Source of the DNA: Mytilus californianus
Lineage: Eukaryota; Mollusca; Bivalvia; Mytilida; Mytilidae
Direction: 5' to 3'
Assembly: GCF_021869535.1 (NCBI RefSeq)
Contig: NW_026262712.1
Span: 102,676,140 to 102,740,139 of the forward strand
Length of the DNA stretch: 64,000 nt
Shown piece after piece: positions 22,793-34,613 of the stretch. The position numbers were made by a program, and so were the translations under genes. Every line of letters starts with the position of its first letter. The stretch's first letter is position 1. The notes beneath the pieces were generated by a model that was not told the DNA's origin, made no database searches, and was given only the letters and a program-made list of their open reading frames with translations.

Positions 22793-24978
22793 CTGAAAAA
22801 AGAACAAGAAACGGGTAATATAAAGCATTCTTATGATGTGAAACATAACTTAAAACAAAGATGTTCCGTGTTTTTTTCAATCTGATTAAAATTCAAATCT
22901 ATCTTAACTCGCGTGCTTGTACTCAAATATATCAGATATACTCAAAGAACTATATTTCACTTACAATATTTTTCTTAACAAAATCAAATAAGCAGAATAA
23001 ACAAAAACAAATAACAAATAATCCTGTTGTTAACTTTTGAATTTGAAAAATGCAAGTACATGTACATACCGACCTGTGAAACGACGTTTATTTCCAGTCA
23101 TTTCATATTTTCTTAGCAACAACAAAACTATCGATTAATAACAACTTTAATTTGATAAAAATATTTTTATCACACCCCTCTGCAAACAAAATGTGTTTGT
23201 TTGGTTTCTTTTTTTTTCTTTTTTGTTGTTGTAGTTTTCTGCCTTTTTGTTGTTTTTTATTGTTGTTATGATTTTGTTTTTTGTTTATTTGTTTTTGTTT
23301 TTGCTTCTCTAGGGGACATTTATAGGAATCATCTTATTCGCTGGTCCGTTTGTTCATTAATCTTGTCACTGCCAACTCCTCCTAAAACGGGAAGATGTAC
23401 ATTGATGATGCTTTCCACATTTATTCAGTTGTAGAACACTACCTGATCAAGTGTATAAAGCCGCAACGAAAACTTCAAAAGGAATAGATTTCCAATAGTT
23501 TAATCGAAATCCGATCAATTTTCATTCAAATATTTCAACATTTTTGTTTTACATTTCCCCTATTTTATGGTTCAGCGTAATAATTAGGTGTGGGTTCACG
23601 TGTAAATATATGTAGACCCTTTTCGAACATGCATTTGGATATTTTGAAGTGAAAGTAATGGTCATATATCGTCAAAATACGTTTATGTGTCAAGATTGTG
23701 GATATGAACAAAGGGATCGCTGGTTTATACATAAATGAGACAGCAGTCTAACGACACAAAATAAACTCTAAAGTAAAAATATATATATTTCTTTTCAACA
23801 TCTTATCCTCTTAAACTACTGGCTTGACTTGGGAAAAGTTTTGAAACGTTTTTGGTTACGGAACATCTTGAAATCTAAAATTTACAACCCATTTTATACA
23901 AAAAAGTCAAATGGAATATAGAATTAGCATGGCATCTTATTCTGGCTAGGGTAATTATTACATAATACCAAATTCATTGTCAAATATACCTACATTTCAT
24001 TAAGTACTTAATCACATTTGGAGGAAAACCCACAAAAAAAAGAACTAATCTTTGATTCAAGCCACTTAAAATGTTACTAAAGTAATCGTAAAGTTGCATA
24101 AGTTATAAAGTTTTACTCTATTTCAAATGACAACATTCATTCCTCACTATGTTTACTTTATCGTGTCAATATCAATACAGTTATTAGGTTGTAATAATGT
24201 TTGAAGACAAACGATAACCTGTAGATGTGTGTTCGATAAGTATATCTTTGGTGACCACGGACATTTTTCATTCAGGTTATGTCGAAATAAGAGAGAACTT
24301 TTTGCGTCGAGGCGAAAATTCATTGTCAAATATAATATTAATAGATCAAACTACTTGACATTTCTAATAGGGACTCTGAGGGATTTTTTTTAATGAAAAG
24401 AATACACAAAAAGCATTTATTATTTGAAATAAATATGTGGTAGAAATATACTAGGACAATGGGGGAAAACCATATTTCTATACCACCAGTCACCTTTGGG
24501 GTTCAAGGATGAAGACATGCTACTGTACATGTCTTGTATGTACAGAAAATGAGAATAACACAGGCCTGTATATACGTAACATATATATGTACAGGCACTC
24601 CTTCATACATTCAATTCAAAATATGGACTTAAAATATGAACAATTTCATTACATGTTATGAATTAATCTAATTTAATATGGCCATGTTCGGATATTATTA
24701 TGTTGGTATCTTCTTCTGAAAAAAAAATAGAGCTAAATTTCCCTGAATATATTAGACATGCGGACAATTTCCAAAGAGTCTTCATCATTATCAATATTTA
24801 GAGTATGGTATCTTCTTGTGTATACTTTGAAGGTCTAACCACAACATTATGACATTTCTTTAAAAACATATCACCTAATTATGGGTCATAGCTGCAACTT
24901 AGGTAGATTGTTACAAGTATGCACATGTACATTTGTACCACAACAATGAAGAAGAATAGCATACTTTACAAAAACCAA
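22793..24978. other. Non-coding, AT-rich; possible intron of a minus-strand gene
   Basis: Holds a T/TG-rich low-complexity stretch at 23206-23310. 22880-22930 shares AAGCACGCGAGTTAAGATAG-like sequence with 12280-12340, so it is a dispersed repeat. No confident exon found. Confidence 0.4.
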
Positions 24979-25172
24979 TAAAATTGAGAATGGAAACGGG
25001 GATGGCCAAAGAGACAACAACCCGTCCAAAGAGCAGAAAAATGCCGAAGACTACCAATGGGTTTTCAACACAGTTAGAAAATCTCGCACCCGGAGGCGGG
25101 TTTCAGCTGGCCCCTCAATAATAATATATACTAGTTCATCGAAATGGACGCCACACTTATAAACTCTAAAGT
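24979..25172 (-). mobile_element. Dispersed repeat M1
   Basis: Contains AAATTGAGAATGGAAACGGG, GAGACAACAACCCGTCCAAA, ATGGGTTTTCAACACAG, CACCCGGAGGCGGG and CTAGTTCATCGAAATGGACG. It is the reverse complement of 60140-60335 in the long M1 copy. Confidence 0.85.
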
Positions 25173-25372
25173 AACACTTCTTCTTGTATTTCAGATACAA
25201 ATCATTTTAGTTATTTTAAGGATGTCTTTCAATGCCAAATTTTGAATATCATTTTATAATATTTTGTTTATACATACTGTTTTAAAACTGTCCCCTACAA
25301 CAATATATATAGCACTGAATAACCTTTTGAATTACTAGATAGATATATGTGTAATTTTTTTTTGTAAAATCT

Positions 25373-25639
25373 TCAATATATGAGCTGCGTCGGATAGAAA
25401 TCGACCTTATGCAAGTGCACGTATACATGTTCATTTATAAGACTTTGATTAATTTTGGAAAATTCAAATACGAAATTAAAGATGAATTTTGGTCTATTTT
25501 ATTGGGTTCCTGTATCGACTCAATTTTCAAACAGTTACATACTTTGCATAAAGATTTTTTCAAACCGAAATAAGTTAACAAATGTATTGATATTCATTTG
25601 CATAAGGTCGATTTCTATCCGACGCAGCTCATATATTGA
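25373..25639. mobile_element. 267-bp element with perfect 42-bp terminal inverted repeats
   Basis: 25373-25414 and 25598-25639 are exact reverse complements over 42 bases, starting TCAATATATGAGCTGCGTCG. The 183-base centre is AT-rich and non-coding. No target-site duplication is evident. The perfect arms suggest a recent insertion, or an arm kept identical by gene conversion. Confidence 0.8.
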
Positions 25640-26621
25640 TTTAGACTCTAGAATACTTCGGATTTGTAACCTCCAAGTAAAAAAACTTGTTGAATAATAA
25701 GATGTTATTTTATTACAATTTTTAATCGAAATATTACAATGCATGTATTTGAATAAATCCGTGTGGTGGTGGATGAAAACGACAACTACTTCACATGAAG
25801 GAGTCAAACCAGCTAAGAAACTCTTCTTCATCTGTTGATTGATCTTTATACATGACACGATATGTGGTTTATAATTAGAATTGGCTTAATGTCCAGTGGC
25901 AAACATTTCATATATGCTCAATAAGTTAGCAAATCAAATTATTCATTTATTTATGGTCTTCAAAAATAGACGATCGCGGAATGAAGGGCAGGAAATTAAG
26001 ACTTCAAACGTTATAGCGGGATTGTTAAGTATGTGTGTGGATTTGCCTTGCAGAATTATAAATGTTCTCCGCAAACAAGGCTTCAAATTTAAAGTTGACA
26101 TACTGTTGCTTCGTATTTATGCATCCGATATACCAAACAGCTAAAGTACAGCCACCTCAATAAGGGTCTTACATCCAAAAAACCTGGGCAAACAATTTGG
26201 TTTGAAAAATGGATAGTATAGCCATGCATATTTTTAATTAAAGTTACAAAATGTTCAAGCTTAGAAACATTACATCTAGGTTAAAAACAGCTAGATCCAA
26301 TACAACTTTCTTTAATTTATATATAATATATATAATTTGAAAGGAACTTTAAGATTTTCAGGGATATATAGTTTTAAAAATGATATTATTATGAATGAAC
26401 GCTGTTACATGTAAATCTAAATCACATTAATATAAACTGTATCGTGGTAAAAAAATCTTAATTCTACTTGATAAATGTTGTTAGATTTTAAACATATACA
26501 TGCAACACTTTGACATACGCTTGGTTCAAATAAGTGCAGCAATTTTGCAATTTCGAGTTCGAAATGAATTTAGTGAGTGGTTTAGTGTTTTTTGATTGGA
26601 AGCATTTATGTAACTTTCTAA
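25640..26621. other. Intergenic, nothing recognised
   Basis: AT-rich. The 82-codon frame at 25896-26144 has no family features or splice context. Confidence 0.45.
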
Positions 26622-27354
26622 AACCCCGTTTACGCTTGTAAAAAAGATCGATCATTATTGAGATCGATCCTTAGTCTAATGTATACAGGAAAGATCGATC
26701 TTCAATCGGACTTAAAAAGTCCACCCCCCAGAGGTGGTTTTAAAAAGATCGATCTTATTTGAATCGATCTTTCTTCAAGTGTAAGCGCTAAGATCGATTG
26801 CGATCGATCTTTCTTCAAGTGAATGCTATATTTAGATATGAAAATAAATCTGCGCATGTTCGGCGGCAAAAACACACGTGTTTAAAAACGATGGATGGGA
26901 AAAGATTCCGCCGTTTTTGGATCATTCTTCTGAATCGATAAATTCTAGTTCTTTGCTGCAAATCCTAATCTTCAAAGGCATTGACAGTTTGTTTTTAAGA
27001 GATAGTCTTCTCGCATTTCTTTGTTAAATGACTTGTGACGTGTGAACCAAAAAGATAATTGATAACTGCATACGAAATTCCAATGATCCAACTATTTTCT
27101 CCATAATTTTGCAGTGTGTGATAGTCCGCGCGAAATGCACTCGTTATTATTCAATTCGATTTTTACGATTATTTGTTTACGAAATGTAAAGTAATCAGGT
27201 CAGACCGGTTCTGTTTATGTTGCAGTGTAAACGCACTAGATTAAATAAGATCGATCTCGATCGATCTTGCTTGTGCAAAATTTAACGCGAACTGGTCTTT
27301 TTAAGATCGATTCAAATAAAGATCAGTTCAACTTCGTACAAGTGTAAACGGGGT
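26622..27354. mobile_element. 733-bp non-autonomous transposon with GATCGATC subterminal repeats
   Basis: The left end AACCCCGTTTACGCTTGTA pairs with the right end TACAAGTGTAAACGGGGT. CTAA directly abuts both ends and may be a target duplication. Near both ends AAGATCGATC-type motifs recur in both orientations (about ten copies), often beside TCAAGTGTAAGCG or AGTGTAAACG. Clustered subterminal repeats are usually transposase-binding sites. No transposase frame is present. Confidence 0.65.
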
Positions 27355-27489
27355 CTAATATTTTAAAGAAGACGCGTTTCATGTAGTACGTATGTGTTCC
27401 GTGACACAAATTCAATGTTGAATCAAATACTTATTATAAATATTATACTTGTTTTCTTCAAATTTAATCAATACTGAATGGTAATAATT

Positions 27490-27680
27490 GAGGACAATCA
27501 AAAACAAGCTTTTATAGCCGACCATAGGGTATTTTTCTTCTCATTGTTGAAGGCCGTACGGTTGCTTTTACTTGCTTACATCCACTTCATTTGGGCTTTG
27601 ATGGATAGTTGTCTCTTTGGCAATCATACCACATCTCCTTATTTTTATTTTGTTTTTATCCATATTATTTTAAGATAAAA
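27490..27680 (+). mobile_element. Dispersed repeat M2, 3' half
   Basis: Contains CATTGTTGAAGGCCGTACGG, GATGGATAGTTGTCTC and GGCAATCATACCACATCTCC. This is the same order as the reversed copies at 31808-32095 and 32565-32690. Confidence 0.85.
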
Positions 27681-28332
27681 CATGATGTTGTTAATTCTTT
27701 TTTGCTTGTTTTGCTTATTTTCATTTTAATTTTTCGTTAAATCATTTTGACTTTTCTTTTTCGTCTTGTTTTAATTTTGTTTTGTTTTGTTTTTGTCTTT
27801 ATTTTTGTTTTTTTTTTGGAAAAAGTGGGGGGATAGTTTATTTTTTTTCAACATTTTTTACAAAACCTGGTCCATTCTAATTTTTAAAATAGAAAAATTT
27901 TACGTCGCATGTATTGCATATTTTGTTTGAATTCCATTATAATAATATATTATTCTTTAAAGGAAAGTATTAATTTGTTGAGTAAATAAATTATTTATAC
28001 TTAACTCTTATTATTGCATTACAATTTTTATTAAGTTATGTGAATTCAAGTGTACAGAATATCCTGCACAGTACCTCAAACTATTTTTTATAAACAAAGG
28101 GAAATAACCCTTATCAGGTATCTATAATGACAATATTTCATGAAGTTAGTTTTCGAGCGAATCTTTGTCGTATTTGAGCAAGTAAATATGTATTCGAATT
28201 TATAATCTGATTAATTGACAACAATAGACCGTGAATAACGCAACCATTACGTTCGTCAGTGTAAATTTTTTATCAGAAATTGAAAGTTTAACGGACTGCA
28301 TGATGATGTGAACAGTGAATATAAATCTAACG
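27681..28332. other. T-rich low-complexity and intergenic DNA
   Basis: 27690-27850 is T-rich with TTTTG/GTTTT runs. The rest is AT-rich with nothing recognised. Confidence 0.6.
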
Positions 28333-28560
28333 TTACGGCACTTTTTTGGGTTCTTTTAATGCTGGACCTTGCCGCCTTTGACGCACTGGCGCCTCGTCAA
28401 TTCGTAACACATTTACATAAACTGGACATTGTTGTAAAGATAATATGTTGTAGATTGCGAGGAGCGATGGATCCTTGAAAAATATGTGAACATGGGGTAT
28501 CTTTTCGGGGGAAATCTCAAAATTTTGTTGATTTTCTTCAAAATTAGACACCTTATTGAC
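28333..28560 (-). other. Possible coding fragment, unidentified
   Basis: A minus-strand frame open for about 76 codons from an upstream TAA to the TAA at 28333. It has no ATG start (a GTG occurs at 28551). It reads I-P-H-V-H-I-F-F-K-D-P-S-L-L, then C-P-V-Y-V-N-V-L-R-I-D-E-A-P-V and a basic R-Q-R-R-Q-G-P-A-L-K-E-P-K-K-V-P end. The residue mix is protein-like, but I recognise no family. It could be a terminal exon with acceptor near 28555, a transposon remnant, or chance. Confidence 0.3.
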
Positions 28561-29666
28561 GAAATTGGATTAGGATACCTACAAAATTTTACTGTTCTCA
28601 ACTTCAGGATGATGCATGCAAAATTTTGATGTCTGTTTACGTTTCTATACTGGCAATAGCGCTAGGTCCCGATAGGATATTAAATTGTTGCATATGATAG
28701 CGAAAAATAAACGTTGTGGATAATATTACCGATTTTCACATTGTTATGAAATATAGATACAAAAAGGTAAAGTCTATAACTTTTAGCCTAGTTTGAAGAG
28801 CTAAAATTCATGTTTCCTGTGATATTTTATTTTTAACTGACATCGAATGAAAAAGTTATCTTTTGTAATTTTTACCAACGTCGATAACACCAATTATGCA
28901 TTACGGCAGATATGAGTTTATTGACGTGACGTTCCCACAGAGTCCCTATTTCTAAATAATGACATTGGGTGTTTTCCATCTCATGTTTGTTTTCCGTAAC
29001 ACGATCAAACACTGGTAATAAGGACAATGTCTTTTTCTTTATACTGAGCCTTGTCAGAAACAAAAAAATGAAATGCAGTTTTCATACTTTTTAGGTAAAA
29101 GGTAAGCATATTAATTCACTGACAAGAAAAAAAGTAGAAACAAACTTCTCTTGTAGTTTTGACTATACAGTCGTGGTGACGGTTGGTTCTTTTCAAAGAA
29201 TGTCGGTCACGCGATTAGATTAGAGTTGTTTCCCTTTGGCCTGTTAAAAACAACTTTTTGGATTTTCAAATATTTTAGCCTAGATCGTCAATGAAGAGAC
29301 ATTAATTGTCGAAATGTTAATCAAGTGCAGTAATAACAGCACTGTTAATATTATTATCTTCTAAATTCAAGCTTGGAATAGGATTTATTACATTATACCA
29401 AATTCATTATAGATTATACTTTTATGTCATCACACTTTGGAGGAAAACCCCAAGAAATGAAATAATCTTTGATTAAGGCAAACTGAATGAATTACTATTT
29501 TTACTTTATTTCAAAAAAAAAAAATTCAGCAGCCTTGTGTGAATACTGCTTTAACTAAAACCATGTTACGAAGAAACGCTTTTCAAGAGCAAAACTGTTA
29601 CCTAGGTAAGTTGGTCATTATTTCGATGGAAGAGATACATAAAACTATTAAAAAAAATTTCTACAG
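28561..29666. other. Intergenic, nothing recognised
   Basis: AT-rich. 29341-29480 resembles 23930-24060: both contain TTACATTATACCAAATTCAT or a close variant, then ACACTTTGGAGGAAAACCC or a close variant, so they share a dispersed repeat of unknown class. Confidence 0.5.
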
Positions 29667-29963
29667 GATTGATTGATTGATCATGTTGATTGAATTGTGT
29701 TGAACACCACTTTCAGCACTATAGGCTATTTCGTGGAGGTCAGTTTTTATTGGCAGAGGAAGCCGGTATGCCCGGAGAGAACTGTGACACATTATTTTTG
29801 TGCTAACGATCCTCGGTAGGAAAACTGACAATTCTAGTCAATTAAGATTGTGGTCGAATGCACCTGCCACATGCGGGGTTCAAACTCACAACCTCGGTGC
29901 ACGTGTTGACATGCTAGTGATACAGTAGTTGGACTACTTAGACCACTCGGCCAACGAGACCAC
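29667..29963 (-). mobile_element. tRNA-derived SINE
   Basis: On the minus strand the head reads GTGGTCTCGTTGGCCGAGTG, which contains an A box (TGGCCGAGTGG, 29943-29953). About 60 bases later comes GAGTTTGAACCCC (29875-29887), a B box. The body follows, and the tail GGTGTTCAACAC ends in repeated ATCAATCA. Both internal polymerase III promoter boxes are intact to the eye. Such serine/leucine-tRNA-like heads with ATCA tails are known for mollusc SINEs. Confidence 0.82.
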
Positions 29964-30167
29964 TTGTATACAGAAACCAAGATTTTTGCTATGAAACGTT
30001 TTTGTTTTGTTTTAGAGATTTATGAGTTTTTACCATAAAATTGTATACTTCAAATGTGGATTTAGAACCGACATGTGCCTTATTAACCCCTTCGATAATA
30101 TTAAATACCAAACAAGTCCTATATAATGTTATGGTAATGATCGATCTTCAAAATAAAAGACATTTAA

Positions 30168-30425
30168 AGATATCGTCGACCATCAAATTATTTTTAACAA
30201 GCTTCAAACGATGGTAGTCTCTAACATTAAATGTTTCTAATCGTATTAAACAGGAAGAAGACGTTAATGTAATTGGTACAGAATCCAATTTAACAGACAT
30301 CCTCTGTGGGTTATCACAGGGGAGTATCCTAGGACCCATACTTTCTTTTTTTATTATGTCAACGACATGTTATAGCATTAAATTAGCCTGTTAACTTTAA
30401 TTGTATGCAGATGATAGTAACAATA
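30168..30425 (+). pseudogene. LINE reverse-transcriptase core fossil
   Basis: Plus strand, with frameshifts. D-I-V-D-H-Q-I-I, K-L-Q-T-M, T-G-R-R, then L-T-D-I-L-C-G-L-S-Q-G-S-I-L-G-P-I-L, a Y-V-N-D-M, and TATGCAGATGAT (Y-A-D-D) at 30404. These are RT blocks 3 to 5 of non-LTR elements. At least two frameshifts and one stop make it inactive. Confidence 0.8.
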
Positions 30426-30514
30426 GTCATGACATTTATCTCTCATAACTAGGATCATGTAAAAGAAAAAAAAGTTTACAAGTGTGCAATTCAAACGATA
30501 GGATTGTTACTAGA

Positions 30515-31240
30515 TAATTTATACAAGCATGTAGTGAATGACTTATCGATATTGCAAGCATATAGTGAATCATAGCTTATCGAGAAACAAGAATGCAGTG
30601 AAAGGCAAATCATGTAGTGAATGGCTTATCGACAATACAAACATGTAGTGAATAACTTATCGATAAAACAAGCATTTAGTAAATGACTTATAGACAATAC
30701 AAGCATTTAGTGAATGGCTGATCGATAATACAAGCATTTAGTGAATTTAGTGCATGGCGGGTCGATAATAAAAGCATGTAGTGAAAATACAAACTGTAGT
30801 GAATAGCTTGTCTGGAATACAAGCATTCGATGTCATTTGGTCTCTGGTGGAGAGTTGTCTCATTGGCAAATCATACCACATCTTTCTTATTTTTACATGT
30901 AGTGAATATAATGAATTGGATTATCGATAATGCAAGCATGTAGTGAATGGCTTATCATTAATACAAGAATGTAGTGAATTGAATTATCGATATTGTAAGC
31001 ATGTAGTCAATGGTTTATCGATAAAACAAGGGTGTAGTGAATGGCTTATCGATAATACAAGCATGTAATGAATGGTTAGAATACAATCATTAACCTCTGT
31101 GTCATTTGGTCTTTGATGGAGAGTTGTCTCATTGGTAATCATACCACATCTTCTTATTTTTACATGTAGTGAATGGCCTATCGATAATACAAGTATTTAG
31201 TGATAGGCTTATCGATGATACAAGCGTGTAGTGGATTTTT
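30515..31240. repeat. About 32-bp minisatellite interrupted by M2 pieces
   Basis: The degenerate unit contains CAAGCATGTAGTGAATGGCT and TATCGATAATA. The array is broken twice, at about 30822-30895 and 31098-31165, by the same M2 3'-end segment (GGAGAGTTGTCTCATTGG to CACATCTT). Both breaks rejoin the array at TTATTTTTACATGTAGTGAA. Confidence 0.8.
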
Positions 31241-31807
31241 AACGATAATAAAAGTATGTATCAAATCGCAGAGTAGCATCAAATGTGAAGTCTTAAAAAA
31301 GGAGTTATTTATATTATTAAAAAGGTTGATTCTCGTTTAATGTTTGTGTATATAAAAATGAATTGTTTGACTGCTGAAACACGGAACAACTTACGTATTT
31401 CCTCGTGCAATGTCCCAGGCTTTGAAAAACAATTACAAGTTGAACAAAAGCAATGGCCTAAGAAATAGTGTAAAACATATAGAAATATTTCTAAATGTTG
31501 AAAATACTTCTATATATATGATCCCATTGGAAATCAACCGAATGCCTGTCAGGGGTTTTCCTTAATGTTTGGCTTTTTATTGGGTAATGAATTTAAACTC
31601 TTAAGTTTATAGTGTTGATATTTTTAACCTAAATATATAATACCTTACCTTTTACATTCGGTCTTTATTTCGTAAGAAGGAAAGCCGATAGAAGGATTCT
31701 TTTGTTCTTCAATGTTCAAATTCAACATTGTCACTGATGTGTACCTATTTTTGTCAAAGACTTGGTATGAAGGTGCATTACCAGAAAACGTGTTGTCCTG
31801 TGTACCA
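31241..31807. other. Intergenic, nothing recognised
   Basis: AT-rich sequence without recognisable coding or repeat structure. Confidence 0.5.
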
Positions 31808-32095
31808 TTATGTAGATATAAGAAGATGTGGTATGAGTGTCAATGAGACAACTCTCCATCCAAGTCACAACTTGTAAAAGTTAACCATTATAGGTCAAAG
31901 TACGGCCTTCAACACGGAGCCTTGGCTCACGCCGAACAGCAAGCTATAAAGGGCCCCAAAATGACTAGTGTAAAACCATTCAAACAGGAAAACCAACGGT
32001 CTAATCTATATAAAAAACGAAAAACGAGAAACACTTATGAACCACATCAACAAACGACAACCACTGAACATCAGGTTCCTGACTTCATGTGACCT
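31808..32095 (-). mobile_element. Dispersed repeat M2, near-complete
   Basis: Reading order on plus: AAGAAGATGTGGTATGAGTG, AATGAGACAACTCTCC, AAGTACGGCCTTCAACA, TATAAAGGGCCCC, AAAACCAACGGTC, AACGACAACCACTGAACATC and AGGTTCCTGACTT. This is the fullest single copy in the window and was used as the reference for the other M2 pieces. Confidence 0.85.
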
Positions 32096-32564
32096 TGACC
32101 TAATTGATTTTTTGGGGAAAATTTCTGTTCGTATTATAACTTTGGTATCCTTTGACATTGACTTTTGATATTAGAATCATCTCAAGAAAATGTACGTGCT
32201 GTGTACCAATGGTAGATAACTTCTGTACTGAACCTTTGACCGGTATCTCAAGATCAAACAACTGTTTTTTTGTTTTGTTTTGTTTTTATCCGAACCATGA
32301 ATTCATTGTATTTTGACTGTTAATCTCAATTTAAATATTTCTTTTTCGGGTCATTTCGTGTATTTGGCCTATTTATATGAGACACTTATGTCTGTAAAAT
32401 AACCGTTACGTAAAGGTGTGTAGCTATTTCTTACCGAAACATAACCGAACTACGTAAAGGTGTGTAGCTATTTCTTACCGAGACAAGTGCCTCTGGCCCT
32501 AACACTTGTATCCGTTGACATTGGCTTATTATATTTACAGGTGGATGCATCATCACCTCAATAT
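32096..32564. other. Intergenic with a 44-bp duplication
   Basis: TACGTAAAGGTGTGTAGCTA plus TTTCTTACCGA occurs twice in tandem, at 32407 and 32451. The surrounding GTGACCTTGACCTAATT-type phrases recur near 32830 and resemble degraded dispersed repeat. No gene. Confidence 0.6.
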
Positions 32565-32690
32565 AAAAAAGGTGGTATGGTTGTCATTAAGACAACTCTC
32601 CACCAGAGACCAAATGACGTAGAAGTATGCAACTATAGGTCCCGTACGGCCTTCAACAATGAGCAAACCCCATATCGCGTTAAAACTATA
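32565..32690 (-). mobile_element. Dispersed repeat M2, partial
   Basis: AGGTGGTATGGTTGTCATTA, GACAACTCTCCACCAGAG, ACCAAATGACGTAG, CGTACGGCCTTCAACAATGA and GCAAACCCCATATCGCG match one end of M2 in reverse. Confidence 0.85.
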
Positions 32691-33718
32691 TGCCTTTTAC
32701 CGTTGTAGACGCCCTGGCGTTTGACATCAAAGAACCATTACTGATTGTCCTTAATTATCATTTTACATATTCTTTTAACTTTCGACATGTGAGTACACCA
32801 TCTCAAAACAATATTTCACGCAAAATTGCATATGACCTCTGACCTTGAACCTCAAGTTCAAATAGTTGATTTGTTTGAACTTTACCGTAATGACTTCTAT
32901 AAGTAAAGGGAGACATCATGGATGTAAGTTTTAGTCCACTTAAAAAAAGTTTCTCTTAGTTTTATTTGTTCTCCACACGAAACATGGTACAAATGCTTGT
33001 TGAGCGCCTTTCGTTTCTCCGTATACCTGTTTCTGCAAATACATATTTCTAGACGATGCCTGGTTATTTTTTTATATAGTACTGGTATGTACAATTGTGG
33101 ATTTGAAAATAATTTTTCAAACCTTGTTTCAGAAAAATGAAGGAGTGAATACTACTTGATTGACTATAAGACAGGCGTAAAGACTGAGAAATGTGTATGC
33201 TAACAGAAAAATATTTGTAAAAACTTTGAGTAATTGCATTAATGTACTTTGGAAGGATAAGCATTTGCTGTTCTGTGTTCGACATCTGTTGTATTGCGCC
33301 GTAGTATATAGATTTTTAAGTAACCTTTGTGCACATCAGTCTTTATATAATTCCCAGGAAAAATATGTGAATGGCCGGATTAAAATCAGGACAGGTAGTG
33401 CTTTGTCAAGTTAAGCTAATTCATTAGAATTTACCTCAAATCTCATTTTATCACTCTTCATAGATATTTAAGAATAAACCACAATAAGGTATTTTAGTAC
33501 GAATATATCTATGAAAGACAATTAATTGCTGTCTTCATGACAACTCTCTGATAGATTATCACATTACAATAAATATTGAATGTAATTTCATCTAATTTTA
33601 TAAATATTTTACAGAATTTACATACTTTATTAATGGCTCGTTGTATTTCATTTACACTCATCTATATTTAATCATCTGCATATATCAGCTTACTTTTTAA
33701 ATCGATTTACTTTTATTC
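32691..33718. other. Intergenic, nothing recognised
   Basis: AT-rich. Open frames of 65-73 codons on both strands overlap each other and show no family features. Confidence 0.5.
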
Positions 33719-34613
33719 GGCGCGGGACGTTTGCGCTTTTTCACAAGACATTTGCACTTTTTTTTTAATGGACATTTGCGCTTCAATTTATAGGACATAT
33801 GCGCTTTTTAAAAAGGACAATTGCGCTTTTTAAATAGGACATTTGCGCTTTTACAACATTTGCTTCTTATGATTTCCCTCGTATTTTATCCAAGCTTAGT
33901 ACCGACAGGTTTGATCTGGCTGAGTTCAAGTCATAATTTTCATTTTGATAAAAGTTTAATAGTCATTTCATAGAACATTAATATAGTTATATACATGTAT
34001 AGCTAAAAGTAAACATTCTAAAGACACTTGTTGCTTGTTTCTGAATCCTATTTGTGAATGTGAATATATTTTGTAATTCGTATAATTCATAATAAAATAT
34101 TGTTCACTCTAAAGACACGAAGACATGCATAGTCATCACAGGTCTGTTTTCGCTTGATGTCTGAAGCTCAGGGAATAAACAAATTCAGCTCTTGTTATCT
34201 GTCCCGACTGGTATTTCGCCCACATTTCAAATGACTATTTTAGTTTCTCTTTCTCAATTCTTGGCTGAGGCCCTTGTTCGTCAAGATAACAAATTTTAAT
34301 GTAATAAACCTACTGTTGTTGAATGATAAAAATCCATCGTGACATATACATTTTATTCCTTTTCTATATATTGTTTATAACTTTAAAATCTATGTTTAAG
34401 ACTGCGTCAATTTGAACTAACTAACCACAGATATATATAAGTTGAATTTATTTACGTAATGATTACAACTCATTAAAACTATAGGTAAAAAGCGCAAATG
34501 TCCGGTCAATTTAATATAGGTGTATCAAAAATTAAAGCGCAAATGTCTATAGTGTTTGGAGCGCAAAAGTCCTATCGTGTTACAGGTAAAAAAGCGCAAA
34601 CGTCATGTGCCCC
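33719..34613. mobile_element. 895-bp non-autonomous element with repeated subterminal motif
   Basis: The left end carries GGCGCGGGACGTTTGCGCTT and then about five more copies of GGACATTTGCGCTTTTT variants up to 33852. The right end, from 34485, has four copies in inverse orientation (AAAAAGCGCAAATGTCCG, AAAGCGCAAATGTC, GCGCAAAAGTCC, AAAAGCGCAAACGTC), ending TGTGCCCC. The roughly 630-base centre is non-coding. I could not identify target duplications, so the outer borders may be off by a few bases. Confidence 0.68.

Noticed and set aside
29943-29963. tRNA gene
   Set aside because: The A and B boxes belong to a SINE head. The sequence does not fold into a full tRNA by eye and continues into a SINE body and tail.
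8014-31165. Regularly recurring short phrases such as CATTGGCAATCATA that might suggest a CRISPR-like array
   Set aside because: They are scattered copies of one dispersed eukaryotic repeat (M2), without regular unique spacers.
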